From contig JAOVVO010000013.1 in NCBI GenBank assembly GCA_028564675.1, positions 291,947-355,946 of the forward strand: a DNA stretch of 64,000 bases, in the 5' to 3' direction. The notes below the pieces were generated by a model. The model was not told the origin of the DNA. It worked only from the letters and a program-made list of their open reading frames with translations, and searched no databases. Positions 1-12,870 of this stretch are shown here, piece after piece (position 1 is the stretch's first letter; each line of letters begins with the position of its first letter). The stretch comes from Onchocerca lupi. Taxonomy: Eukaryota; Nematoda; Chromadorea; Rhabditida; Onchocercidae. A program made the translations under genes and the position numbers.

Positions 1-3000
1 ATAATTATAATGAAAGGTTGTGCAAATACAATTTCATTTACCAGTTGGAGTTACCTTCCGTCTACCTTTAGCCAAATAAATATTCGTAGTTGTCACCAAA
101 TATTTCGAAATAAACAGCAAATATTGGAATGGCGAAAGGGAGCGAAAGTCAACAACAATTTTTCAATTTTTCATGAACTAATTCATAAATTATCCGTAAG
201 AGTTTGTGTGTACGATGAATGTTGACTGTTACCCGGGCAACATTCCCCTTAATTCGTGATATCCGCATCATCCGATCATCCTTCATAAATTGTTTCCTCT
301 CACTCAGCAGCATCTGTTATGCAATGAAATGACATGAAATATCAATTAAAAATGAGAAATGAAATTTAAGAAAATGTTCGAATAATTCTAAATGAATGTC
401 AAATAACCTCCTCATGTTGTATTTTTCTAAGATTACAATGCTTTATTTCTTATTTTCACATATTCTCAAATTTAACAGTTGAAGTGTTGGGAAGAATTTG
501 CGGTACAGAAACAATTATGAATGTATGAGTGACCGCAGTAATTGCTACTGAAGATGTCGAGATCTTATCAGTCGGAACAAAATGTGTGAGGTGAACATAG
601 TGCAGGGTCAATGTAGGGTCATTTGAGAACATCAACAACAAATTTCACAAGGCTTATATCGATTAATTTTGATTGTGAAAACAATGCTCCGTAATGTCCT
701 CTCTTTGGAATTTGCTCATCCAAGACGATAATTTTCACCTTCAATATACTTTATGTACTATTTGCTTCAGGTATTTTCGAAAAACTTGAAATTTAAATAG
801 CAAAAGTGAAACAATTGAAAAAAAAAATAAGAAAAGCCAATGGAATAAATCGAAACTAAGCGCATATTACAGATTTTAGATTTAAATTCCAAAAGAAGAA
901 AGAGTTTTGAGTCAAATTTGAAATCCAAAGAATGAATTAGGAGATTGAACTATTAACGTTCACCTGAAATTAAATAAATCAATATGAAAAATATAAGATG
1001 AGGAAGAATGATCTGAATAAAACATATGTTCTTGAACAGCTTATGAGCAAATAATGCAGTTCTTAATTATCTTTGTATGCTGCTTAAACATTTTACCATA
1101 TGGTCTCTCATTTTCGTATTTCTGTTAAATAAACAAATCATGGGTTAGATCTACTGAAATGCGGGAAAATTAGTTGTCATTCGGGATCAAAAAAAAAAAA
1201 AAAGAATAATAATTGATTTAGACTATGCTTTTGAATAATGAATTAATAATAATTTGGATAATAATCAACACAATGAAAAGATACTGTAGACAAGCAAATA
1301 AATCTGTTCCCTTAACTGGTAAGGGCATCTTTGAAAGAAAGTTTTCCACAGTTTCTCGCTTCATTTCCAATATACTTCTTTTCCCGAAATTATTTAAACC
1401 GAAGATGATGTGCTGGTTTTGAGCACCGTTATTTTAGTTTAAGTAGTATATTGATTTGATTTTAAGACAACTTTTGCAATCTTATCGCTTTTATGAATAA
1501 TAATCAGGCAACAAGAAATAAGAAAAGCAATAGAAAAGCTCATTTGTTCACTTCGATATTATCAGTATTTTTTTTTTTTTTTTTATAGGAAAGAAATGAA
1601 ATAGTGAAGTTTTAAATAAGTTGAAATCTTAAAAAATCTTCTATAATCTTCTATTTTGCCAATCCTTTTGCTAAAAAATTGAGATTGAGAAAATTTTAAA
1701 TTCAAAAACAATAGGAAGCAACATATTTCTTTCAATTCTCTGAAAGAAGACAAATTGCTAGGAAAAGTCTAACATGAAAAAAAGGTTTTGTTTATCCTTT
1801 TTGTTTCTGATACAGTACCGTTTTCCGTAGTTGAAGTGCTTTGTGAATGATTATTGAAAGTACTCTTTACCAAATTGTTCTTCTTGAAGAGCAAAAAGAA
1901 AAGAAAGGACAGCTACTTGACCAATGGAAGGAGGAAATTAGAGTTTTTTGAAAAAAAGCCATTTCTAACATCATAGTTCCAAAAGAAGAAAAAAAAAAAA
2001 AAAACAATTCTTGACGTTAATAATTTTTTGGCGCTAATAGTTCAGTCAAAAACTTGTTTTTGCAAATTAAATGATTTTTTTTTCGAAATGATTGAGATTC
2101 GAATTTGTTTGAGTTAACTTTCAAATTGACCTTCTTTTCAGTGCACGCTTGATTAAGCATCATCTAAACAGAATTTCTTATTCAATTCAAATAAAAACTT
2201 TCAAATATTTAAATGAGTGTGTGCATGTCTGCATAGGCTTGTATATACTTGGTTAATTGAACACAATAGAGCATTTTAGGACAGTGAAATAAATCAGTGA
2301 TATGTGTATGCATGTATGTATGTGTGTATGTGAATGTATGTGTGTATGTGGGTATTTATATGCATTTGTGTTAGCACATTCAATAAATAAGTGAGCCATA
2401 GGCCCAAGTTCAAATACCGTAATGGTATGAAGCACTTCAGCAGTTCACATCTAATTCAGTGGAGCGGAAGAGGCCACACATAACTCCCTGCCGACCGTCA
2501 TCCATCCATGACATCTCGTTTGTCACCGTAGATGCCACCCTGAAGCGTAAATGATATCACTTTGCTCCTACTATCACTACTACAGAAGAAATTCAAAGCA
2601 TCATGGCCTTTCCAGGCTTTTCAAACATGAAATTACTCCGTATGATAACGATAATGTTATCAATAAAATACCTCAACGAGTGATTATGTAGAATAAGAGG
2701 ATGGCAAAATTCAAAAGACTAATCGAACTATGTAATAGCTGGTTTCCATTGAAGTTTCCCTTATGATAATTGTAGTACGCAATGAAGCTGTTAAATTCGG
2801 TAAAGTGAATGATTAGAGGAATTGTGGGACGAAACGTCTTCAACCTATTCTCAAACTTTCAATGAATATGACGTCTTGCTTGCTTGAATGACACGTAAAC
2901 AGTGAATGTTTGCTCCAAGTTGACCATTTTTGGCAAGCAGAACTGGCGCTGTGGGATGAACCAAATATTAGGTAACGTATAAGTCCAAAGTATAAGTAAC

Positions 3001-3822
3001 TTACGAGAAGTATGAGTTTGAATAACTGAAGAATGCAAATTTGATTGCAGTATTACAAAGATTAGAATGAAAGCTCAAATTAAGTTGAAATTGGGTCTGT
3101 AATTTCAAATTTCTAAAAAGATTAAAATTGTCTGGTTGAAAATCTTCACTCTCTTCAGAGTCTTTTTTTTTAAAACAATTTGATTATTTGTTAAATGTTA
3201 GATCTATTAGTTCGTGTATAAATATTATTTATTTATCTTAGTGGTAAGATATAGGACAAGCGATAAAATGTTGAAAGATACAATGAATAGTGGATTTGCA
3301 TGTTTGTTGACAGTAGAATTCATGTCCATCTGTGACAATAATTCTGTGTTTACATCAAATAGATATAACGAGGAAAGTAAGATAAGAGAAAATTTTAAGC
3401 ATATTAGATCGGTGCTCAGAGCTGAATTCTTTACGAAACCTTGTAAACCAGCATCGAATCTGTTTGAATTCGTCAATAGTATTTCGTCTTAGAAATTCTA
3501 AGTGATGCATTCAGTGAAGAACTTAAAAAAGATTTCTGATCCGTTCAATGGATTATGAAATGACTTCTTTTCTTTTTTTTATCCGAGCTTAGGTTACCAA
3601 TGGTGAAAATTGAAATTATGAAATCAAGCTTAATTTGAATTAGGAAGTTTGATTGTGCTCAGAGATTAGGAGCAATCACATTTATAAATTGCTGTTTTAC
3701 TATAAATTAATCATTCACCAGTAATGTTACTTTATGACTGTGGGTAGAAACAAATTACGATTCGTTTATAGCTATTGATTTTGTGATAAAATAATTTTTG
3801 TTGATTGGAAGGTATTTTTCAG
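1..3822. other. No exon identified; likely intron or 5' region of the Islet-like gene
   Basis: No open frame here has both splice signals and a recognisable domain. Because the exon at 3823 begins inside a coding frame, at least the right-hand part must be intron of the Islet-like gene. The LIM domains and homeodomain expected upstream are not seen, so they probably lie outside the window. A TG-rich microsatellite lies at about 2301-2352, and a GC-richer patch at about 2436-2555 is open for some 36 codons on the + strand but matches nothing I know. Confidence 0.6.
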
Positions 3823-5127
3823 GAAAGAGTTATTACGGGGGTACGATTGGGCGGTGTTGGTCCACTGATAGCTGCATCACCGACACCTCACAGTGATCCG
3901 AATTTGGTTGGCATCCAACCGGTAGATATTCATCAGTTTCAGCAGAATCCGAATATCTGGTCCGGTATGGAAGCTATGAATACTCAAGGAGGCATGACAC
4001 AACCTCAGCATGCATCGCTACAACCTACATTACAACAATCCTCACCCTATGCTCAAATTGTATGATTTTTCTAATTTTTAACTTCTATTTAAATCTCTTA
4101 TATATCTTTAGCTTATTTAATAGTAATTTGGCGAAAACTTAATGTTTTCTTAAATTAAAATCATAGTATGTCAAGGTTTTTGTCATTCATTCACCAAGAA
4201 ACGAGAATTCTGAAATATTATTTGAGGAACCAACTGCGGTTGGTAGACTCTCGAGCTTCCATTCGATATTCGGAAGCTCCATGATAATGATCCAGGAATT
4301 TCTATCCTTGCAACAGGCAATTCTCTTAATTTAAAGATACTAGCTTGTCGCAATCAACTAGGTCAGCCAGAATTCCTTTGAATTTAAACAAGCAAATGAT
4401 AGTATGAGACAGCTGACTTTTGCACTTAGTGCATGTGCGGTCAATCTTTTGCTTCAGTTCCTGACCCGTGTCAACAGCTGCGCAAACAGTACTTCAAAGT
4501 TCGCGAACCTTTCATTTTCTTCGGCAAGCAGAGGGTACTAAATAACACCTTTTCAAATGTCAACCTCTCTTCTTCCCTTCGTTCTACATGTTTATATAAA
4601 TTTGACTTAATGACCATTTACGTCAATGAAATTAGCAAGTAAATTGAAGTTGCATATGAAGTATATATTATTAAAATTTTGAATCTAACGGATTATTGCG
4701 AACCTATACAAATGCACTTTTAATAAAGACTAATAAATTTCAATTTCACGATCCCAAAATTGTGTTTCAAATCAGTTAAACTTATTCCTTAAACTTAAAA
4801 TCAATTGTTAATTAATTCAGTTCCGGATTTCTGGGCAAGAATTTCGAAGTTTTAATTCATATTAATTCATGAGTTTGAAAAAATTCAGAAGTTTTGTTCT
4901 CTTTAAAACTTATCAAAAACTTATGCATCTTATTAAATTGTTTATAGATGCCGCCGCCACCTCATTATGCAGATTTGGGGAACGATTTGAGTAGCAGTGG
5001 TTATGGTAGTATGATGTCCGGGACTGGATCGAATAATCATCTTTTTTCGGTCAACATGGGCACAGACCTCGAATTTTCGCCTCAAGTGAATGCTTCTGAT
5101 TTATCGTCGCCATCGTGCAGCGAGTAG
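3823..5127 (+). CDS. Islet-type LIM-homeobox transcription factor, C-terminal exons (partial)
   Basis: Two exons are supported: 3823-4059 (acceptor TTTTTCAG, donor GTATGA) and 4948-5127 (acceptor TTTATAG, ending in TAG), joined in phase 0. The first exon carries GPLIAASPTPHSDPN followed by PVDIHQFQQ. This resembles the Lhx3-binding segment of vertebrate ISL1 (PMVAASPERHD, then PVEVQSYQ), which lies after the homeodomain. The rest is a low-complexity tail rich in Q, S, P and M, typical of such activators. Islet proteins specify motor neurons, and the C. elegans member is lim-7. The LIM domains and homeodomain are not in the window, so the call rests on one short motif plus the tail character. 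Another Q/S-rich nuclear factor is possible. Confidence 0.55.
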
Positions 5128-5871
5128 AATTGATCCCTCAATTTCACTTATGAAAAATCTTCCTTAGTGCTGAAAATTCTCGAGAAAAATCTCTAAATTT
5201 ATTGCTATTACTTATTTATGTACTGAATAATTTATTTATTTCGATCACATTTTGCTCATTACCTCAGTATTTAGAATAGCATTTTACCAATTATTCCAGT
5301 TTTTTGCTTTAAAATCATTTTTTTCAAGATGCAGTTCCAATCTGGAATTGAACCGAGAAAGACAAATTCATCAGTTCAAAACTTTTTTTAAACAAATGAG
5401 GAGATTTCCAGAATTGCATCCAGAGAGACTTTATGGATAATTCCTCCTTATGCTGCTAATGTCGATGGCGGTTATTATGCATTAGTGTCCAAAAAAGTTG
5501 ACAAAATGTTTGTTCAGTGCAAAATGCAGGGATATTGCTTTGTTACATTGTTGTACATAAGCAGTGGTTCATAGATGCCAATATTGCCAATATATTCTTT
5601 TCTTGCATTTATTATCATTTCTTAAATTAATTGTTCAAATTCTAAACTTCCGTTATGCAAATTGGACTTAATTCATTAAGAAAAGAAACTTGATCTTTCA
5701 TAGAAAAAATGTATAAATATAAAATCCACACATAGTCTTTTCACAAAATTTAAAAAAAAAAAGTCTTTTTAAATGCAGCTAAATAATTTGTTGTAAATGA
5801 TCGCACTGCAAATTTTATGTTGTGATTTTTTTTGAAAATTGTTCGAATAATCTTTAAATTCTAATGCATGC

Positions 5872-5877
5872 AATAAA
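5872..5877 (+). terminator. Candidate polyadenylation signal (AATAAA) of the Islet-like gene
   Basis: A canonical AATAAA lies about 745 bases after the stop at 5127 in otherwise non-coding DNA. It fits a 3' UTR end, but nearer variant signals could be used instead. Confidence 0.3.
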
Positions 5878-7324
5878 TTATTTGTGAAATCGCTTTTGTT
5901 TAATCTTATTTCAAACTTCTATTTGCGAGTTAGAATTATATTTCAACAATTGGTTAAGGTTTGAAAAGAAAAATTAATTAACTGATTTCTAAATGGTGAT
6001 ACGTATAATCATAAAGAAACAATATAATATATAAGTGGCCTCGAAATTTTGAGATTTCCTGATTTTGAGGAAGGATATTTGATAGATAATCTTATTTTAT
6101 GAAGATTAATAATTACGAAGCAACAAAAGTGATTCGCTAAAGGATTGCAAAGTTTTCTAAAAAAGAGGATATAAGTGTTGGTTTGCAAAGCTTTCAGAAT
6201 ACAATTATTTTTCCTGTAATCTTGCAGAAGTTTCATTATTTTAACAAATTTCGTAAGGTTTGGGTAATTTTTTTCAAATCAATAATTTTTTTTTTTTTTT
6301 GCCTTATTTGAACTTTTTGCATATTGTCATCCATTTTTTCGATTTTACAATGAAGCTTCTTAATTATTTCTTTTTTGAATTTAAATTAAATTATTTTAGC
6401 TGAAAATAAATTGTAATTCTGCAATTCAAATGCTACAAATCTAAACTTACTGTGATTCCGCACTTTATCGACTTGTTTTAGATGCATCGTTGCAAAATGC
6501 TAATTGGCTAAGAGAAAATAACAAAATCAAATCAGCGCTAAATGATTGTCCAATGCAATAAAATCAATCAAGATTAGGCTTTTTCCGACAGCCTGGCAAC
6601 TCGTAATGTGCTTAGAAAAGAAGCCATTAGTACTAAAGTATCCGAGCAACAAGACTGGAAATATACCAAGTAGATTACATACATAAAATAAATTATAAGA
6701 AATTTTCCTCGAATTGTTTCAAAAAACATTAAAAAAGACATCATTTGAAAGACAATTTCAAATTTATGAATCTGTTGAGGAAAATTAAAAAGAACAAGTA
6801 GATTAGACATGCAAATGATTCAAATAGTAGCTTAATTAATTTATCAAAAAGTCACAGATATTTCTTGCGAAAACAATTATCACTAGATTCATTAAAATTG
6901 CTTGAACAGTAAAGATTAAAATTTTAGAATTAAAGATTGAAATTTCCATGCGTGCCTTTCTTAAGCTATCTTTATGTCAATTTTAACATTACTTCAAATA
7001 ATTCATACCTCCTGGTCGCTTATGTTTTTACGATAGATTTGAGGTGTGCTTTTAAGATTTCAAGATTGATGTGATGTTCCACGATATTTTGGACTTGTAT
7101 ACCGTTAGTGAAGTATCGAATTTAAGTTATATTAACATAAAAATTCTAAAATAAGCATAAACGAGAGAGTGAAAAATAATCAAAAATTCCTTCCTGCAAA
7201 CAGTTGCTTCTGACAATCATTTTGTGGCTCTATTTGTACGCGGTAACACTTTCATCCTACTCATCCTATAATCATTCAATTCTGGCAGGTTGTCATACTT
7301 ATTATAGGTCGTTAAAGAAGCTGT

Positions 7325-7327
<3 letters not shown>

Positions 7328-7359
<32 letters not shown>
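7328..7359. repeat. Poly(A) tract, 32 bases
   Basis: An uninterrupted run of 32 A residues. It could be a homopolymer expansion or the tail of an old retroposed sequence. No target-site duplication is obvious around it. Confidence 0.9.
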
Positions 7360-7360
<1 letters not shown>

Positions 7361-8798
7361 ACATAAGCATCGGAATATTCAGGGATCCGAAGTACGATTA
7401 AACCATACGAAATCAAATCATTTATATTTAAATTTCTTCATTCTTTAAAATATATTTGCTATCGATTCTGTTTCTTCCGTGGAAGAATTGTTATCGGTTT
7501 CATAGATTTCTCATTTTCTTTTTCTGGATTTCATAGTAACAATTTCAATTAACTTTTATCGTTTTCTACTCTTTTATCGGTTTAAAGAGTAAATTCTTTA
7601 CTCATTCATAGTTGAAAAACTAGCTGTAAAAGCAAATCTTTCTTCATGAAAATCCATTGATAGAAATCATGTAATTTAACTGTCGTTGATAATAAGCAAT
7701 GATAAAACGGTGATATCGTTCAAAATTGCAAATTAAAACAACACTTAATTATGATAATATCGATGTAAATTCGATATTCGCTAAAGAATTTACTCGATAG
7801 CACTACTGCATGTGTGCATGGTATGTTTACTTGACTCATATTTGAATGTGTAATCCAAAATGTCCACAAATTCTCGATCGATCATTGCAAATCTCGAGAT
7901 CCTCATATTTCTGCCTGATGAGCATATGTGGATGTTTGTGTGTTTGTTTTTACCTAAATTAAAGCAGAAAGAAAGAAGAAATGAAATAAGATATATGATT
8001 ATTTATAATGGACGACTTGTGATAAGAAGGATGACAAGAGATGGGAGAGTAATTTGAGATATTTTGATGGTTTGCATGGCAAGCAATGACACTGATTAGA
8101 TGGATTATCGATGAATTAGTTTAAGCAAGAAATAAATGATCATTTCTTATCACAAATTCAAATATTCATCCAAACTTTATTCAGGCTATCATACTGAGCT
8201 CTTCGTTGAATTCTGCACGAGCAATGATAATTTACGTCAAAATAAAGCTGAATTTCAGCGCATTGGAAAGATGGCCATTGAGAATGGCAACAGAAGGAAA
8301 AATATCTTTCCAACACTGATATGATATCACGATTTATCTTTTTCCTGTCAAGTGTCAGTGCGATAAGTTCGATATTAATTGAATGCTAAGAATAACTACT
8401 TCAATCTCATCTGTCCTGAATTTATCTTATGCCATTTTCAAAGTACCACTTATTGATAAGTTATTAGCGAGTAAGAAAGATGTTGAATTCCATAGATTTG
8501 TAAATTATTTAATTTTTCTAAATCTTTAGAGGAAATTTGAAAATTCAAGAAATGGCGTTTCAATTTACTGAACTGAGATTTTATTCTTTATGAACAATAA
8601 TAAATAAAAGTACATAGAAAGATACTGTAAAAAAATAATAATTTATGGTTGGATGATGAAAATTAACTTAAAAAAAGAGAAGAAACAATGGAGACTGTGT
8701 AATTTAATGGATAAACAGAAAGAAGACATGGCCTTCTACTTTACTGGACCAAATTTTTTTAGCAAATTAGTATTATTGAAGATGAACAGAACGGAGAC

Positions 8799-8816
8799 AG
8801 GTCAGGTCAGAGGTCA
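8799..8816 (+). promoter_or_regulatory. Cluster of AGGTCA half-sites including a perfect DR1
   Basis: Three AGGTCA hexamers at 8799-8804, 8804-8809 and 8811-8816. The last two are spaced by one base, giving a perfect direct repeat 1, the classic nuclear-receptor dimer site. A nearly identical stretch recurs at 21092-21104. No gene start is close, so function is uncertain. Confidence 0.35.
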
Positions 8817-11800
8817 ATCATGCACATATGTGTTGTAACGTTTCATGTCATTTTATTTTTGCTTATTATGAAAAAATTATTCAGTATCAGGACGATTATT
8901 TAATAAATGATTGGAAGAAGTTAGTAGGAAATTTCTAGAAAAATGCATGTGATAAGAATAGGATAGAACTATCCTGAGATAATTAAACCAGGAAATAATC
9001 ATTTTATGTGATATATTGATCGATTTTAGATCGAATTTCAATTTATAAATGGAAAATTCCAACATTTAAATAATTAGTAATCAATCCCCAAATCTCAATT
9101 CATGAAATGAGGAATTTCAACATTTAAAAATTAAATAATGAATTCTCAAAATGTTAGGCACTGTTTTTAATACCATCGCAATAATTATTACTTCTTTTTG
9201 CACAGCAGATTGGACATACTTCTTTATCAACTCTTTCTTTATAAGAGAAACTTGGTGGATTTCAAATTTCAAAAGTTCAAAAAGTGGCAAATTACCGAAG
9301 TTTAGGGTAAATGTACTGTAACTAAGGCTTCTCTCCATCTCTTTCAGGAAAAAATGGAAAATAATGAGAAGAGATGAGATTATGTAACCATAAAAGCGAA
9401 ATGTAGTGAAATGGCAGATGTCTGTACGTGTTCCCTTTAATTGGACAATAACAAGGCGGCTTCCATTTATAGTACCATCCATTTATCCTGCCAAGACAAG
9501 GCGAATGATGATGATCTTTTGGCTTCTTGATGAGTTGTTTGATGAAAAATGGATTACAACCTAATATATCTCTCAAATTGCTCTTTTCCAAATTGTTGAA
9601 ATTTGAACAATTTGCAATCACTAATTGGTTCATCTTCATCTCGGCATCGTTTCATTGCAATATGTATTTGTATGTATGTCACAAATGGCGATATTGCTAT
9701 TCTTAAATTGACCTGATCTTAAAAAAATATGCCAAGGGAACGATTGAACTGACGAAATATTAAAACAATTCTAATCATGAAATTGATCTAAAATAATCCA
9801 AATATCGAAACTATAGCAAAAAGTTCCTGAGACAATATCAGTTACATTTTATCTACTTTTTCCAGCATTTTCATTGTGGTACCATTACGTGGTACCATTT
9901 TGATCAAAAAAAAAAAAGAAAAAAAATTCATTCATTCCAGATGGATGCGCTAGAAAACATACCATAATTTAGAATAAATTATACAGGCAGGAACCATAGC
10001 ACCGACTTCTATTTTTGCCGATATCACCCATTAGCGCATTTTCTTGTGACTTCTTATGACCGTGAATAGATCCTATTGAGATACGCCGCGACAACTAAAG
10101 GCTTCAAAAAAGGACCGAAATGCGGGACTAGTCCGGTACACGGTAATTATGATATTGTTCGGAAGAGTTAAGTCAATAATAATATGAAACCATCTTTGAA
10201 CAAATAATACTGTTCTTGCTCGATGAATATCATAATTTGATCACAATTATTATACATAGGGATCAGCTTTTACAACCTTTTTAATGTAATTCTTTTTGAT
10301 CGAAATTTTCAAAATTTTCATTCAATTGGAAAAAATCGACTATATCAGACAATATCACCGATACTGGAAGAATCTTATTTTTATCTTTCAATGTAAAAAT
10401 CCATCTATCTGGCCGCGCAACAAACTTATATCTACTACTTTCGTACACAAATTTTTTGTAAAGAATTTTATGTAAAAGAACTTTATATTGAATGATTCTT
10501 AAACTTTACATATGGCATATTCAAAATTCAACCTAAACCATTGTAATTAAAGCTTTACATATGAGTAAAGCAAACAATTTCACAATTATAAAACTTTTGC
10601 TTGACATAATCGCTCATTAATTTAACACTGATAGCATGAAAAATTTTCAAGATCAATTTTATCATTTATGGATTCATTTTTAAATTATGACTAAATTAAG
10701 TCAAATAATCCATTATTTCTTATATTCTATGAATATTTTAAAAAGACAAGAAATGAAGGATAAAGAATTTGAAAAAAAAAAAGAGATGTTAAATTTGACT
10801 AGTTTAATAGTTTATCCAATAAATCAAATGTATCTATTATTCAGAAAAAAAATCTAAATGTGAACTTTTTTTCGGCGGTATTTTGACATAAATCATTGAT
10901 GTTTAAAGCAGTGAAGTGAAGGAAGAACTTGACGTAGCTGTAAATCATGCTGCAACCGGAGCAAGCTCTATCGAGTGACAATCCGATCCAAATAGATGAT
11001 TGCCAATCCTTTTTCTTCCTGAACTTTTATTACTGTTTCGTAATTTATCATATTTCCAGATCAGTACATACAATTCACCATATTCCTGAAAGTTTGTTCA
11101 TATATCACAAAATTGAAGCATAAAAAGGGATTTATGAAGTGAGGTACTGCTAAAACAATGAGATATCAATCAGAAAAAATATTCGAGTTGAATCAATGCG
11201 ACATTTTAAATTCAAATTTACTTAAGATATTAGAATAACTAATACTTTTTTCAGAAAAAGAAATGCAAAAAGTTATAGAAAAATTTCGCAGCATTAAATT
11301 CCGTGTAATTTTCACAGGAGAGTGTTAAATTGCAATGTAAGTAATTAAAGCTAGTTTTGGGGCTTTATACATAAAACAGGAAGGTAATAGGAAACGATAA
11401 GAGCAATTTAGATTAACTTTCTGCCAAAAAAATTATGATCAGGCCATAAAACCAATTAAATTGAATAACCTGAATTCGAAATAGTACTTGATAATTGATG
11501 CTAGTGTAGTTAAATAAATTACATCTAAATATAACAATTGCTAAAAATATAATAAAAAATTGTAATAATTAAATATAATAAACCATTATAGTACTGGACG
11601 ATGTAAATAAAATAATTGACATTCTGAAATCATGAAAGTCATATTATACTTGGATCCATAATTCATTTTCAAAAAACTCCAACCTGTCGTGTGGCGTTTG
11701 TTGAACTCTTCTCGGAATTGAAGCTAACAAATCATTTTATCTGCCCAACTGCTGAATATTTCAGAAAACTCTTACTTTTTTTTTTGGAAAAGAAATGCGT

Positions 11801-12870
11801 GAAGACCACACACTCCGTGCAAATGGTCGGTCTACTGGCTGGCTTAGAAGCCAACATCAAAGGCTACCGATTAAACAAACATTTCAACAAATGCATAATT
11901 TGTTGCAGGCAATAATTAGGAAATCTTTTGAAACAAAAAAAAAACAAAAAGAAAAAAAAAAGAAAGAAAAACACATTATAAATGAAATTATTTGAATCAT
12001 AGAGAAAAAATTCCTCGCTGAATATTTTTAGTAAGCAAGACTATTTGAGGGACTTCCTGGTTAATTTCATTCTTGAAAACAAATTTTTAAATAAACCTTG
12101 CTTTAAGTTGATCATCAAGTATCCAGTCTCGAATATGCATAATGCCCAGCACCAATAGCCAGCAAGTATGATACACCAAACAATTAGGCGAATTATTCGC
12201 TTAATAGGGGACACTAGCAATTACTGCTTTGAATTTCATACTCTTCAGAGTACAGTTGAAAATTTTTATGGAAATCTAGGTTCAAAAAATCTGAAATAAA
12301 TTCTTCAATTCTGCTAACAGCGACAAGTCTTCCAGCTTTCCGCGCATCTTTTAGCAGTGCATCTTATTTCAAGTCTTTAAATCACCAAAATTCTGACTTT
12401 TGTAGTTTTAAACACATCATACTCATTCTTTATTGCGATATTTAAACTTTTTCCCTTCTTTATGCAGTGAAAAATTAACAGAAATTATGCAACAATTATT
12501 TTTCAAATATATAACAATACAATTTGACAGATAAAACAACTCAATTTTTTGACCTTATATTGAAATTCCCGAGTTTCTGACGGAAGTAATCTTAAGTTTC
12601 CTTTAAGTGATGTTAAAGAAATTTGAGATTTTTGAACTTTGAATTAAAAAAAATTAACAAGCGATCAAAAAAAGCAACCAATTAAATATTATTAAAGTTA
12701 TTCACGCAAAAATGCGATGAATGACAATATTTTCGGACATCTTCATACTGCATTTCTCCTTTAATCATCGTTTCTTTTATCAAAAAAAAAAAAAAAAAAA
12801 AAAAATCTTTTTTAATAAAATCGAAATTATGTGAACCCTCCCTTGCAAATAATATAAAACATATTTGGTA

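Larger units (their letters stand above)
5128..12870. other. Long intergenic region between two convergent genes
   Basis: This stretch holds the 3' UTRs of the Islet-like gene (+) and eIF3i (-) and otherwise no gene I can support. Open frames are short, lack splice context and read as random AT-rich translation. It contains a 32-base A tract at 7328-7359, another long A tract near 12781-12804, a three-fold AGGTCA cluster at 8799-8816, and a GC-richer patch at about 10000-10150 of unknown nature. Confidence 0.6.

Noticed and set aside
3214..3492. Open frames on both strands (92 and 83 codons)
   Set aside because: Mutually overlapping, no family resemblance and no fit to the Islet-like reading frame.
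9117..9639. Two overlapping minus-strand open frames of 105-121 codons
   Set aside because: No domain, no splice context, low-complexity AT-type composition; overlapping frames of equal quality argue for chance.
11691..11995. Two overlapping + strand open frames
   Set aside because: They end in lysine-rich translation of A tracts and show no motif or splice structure.
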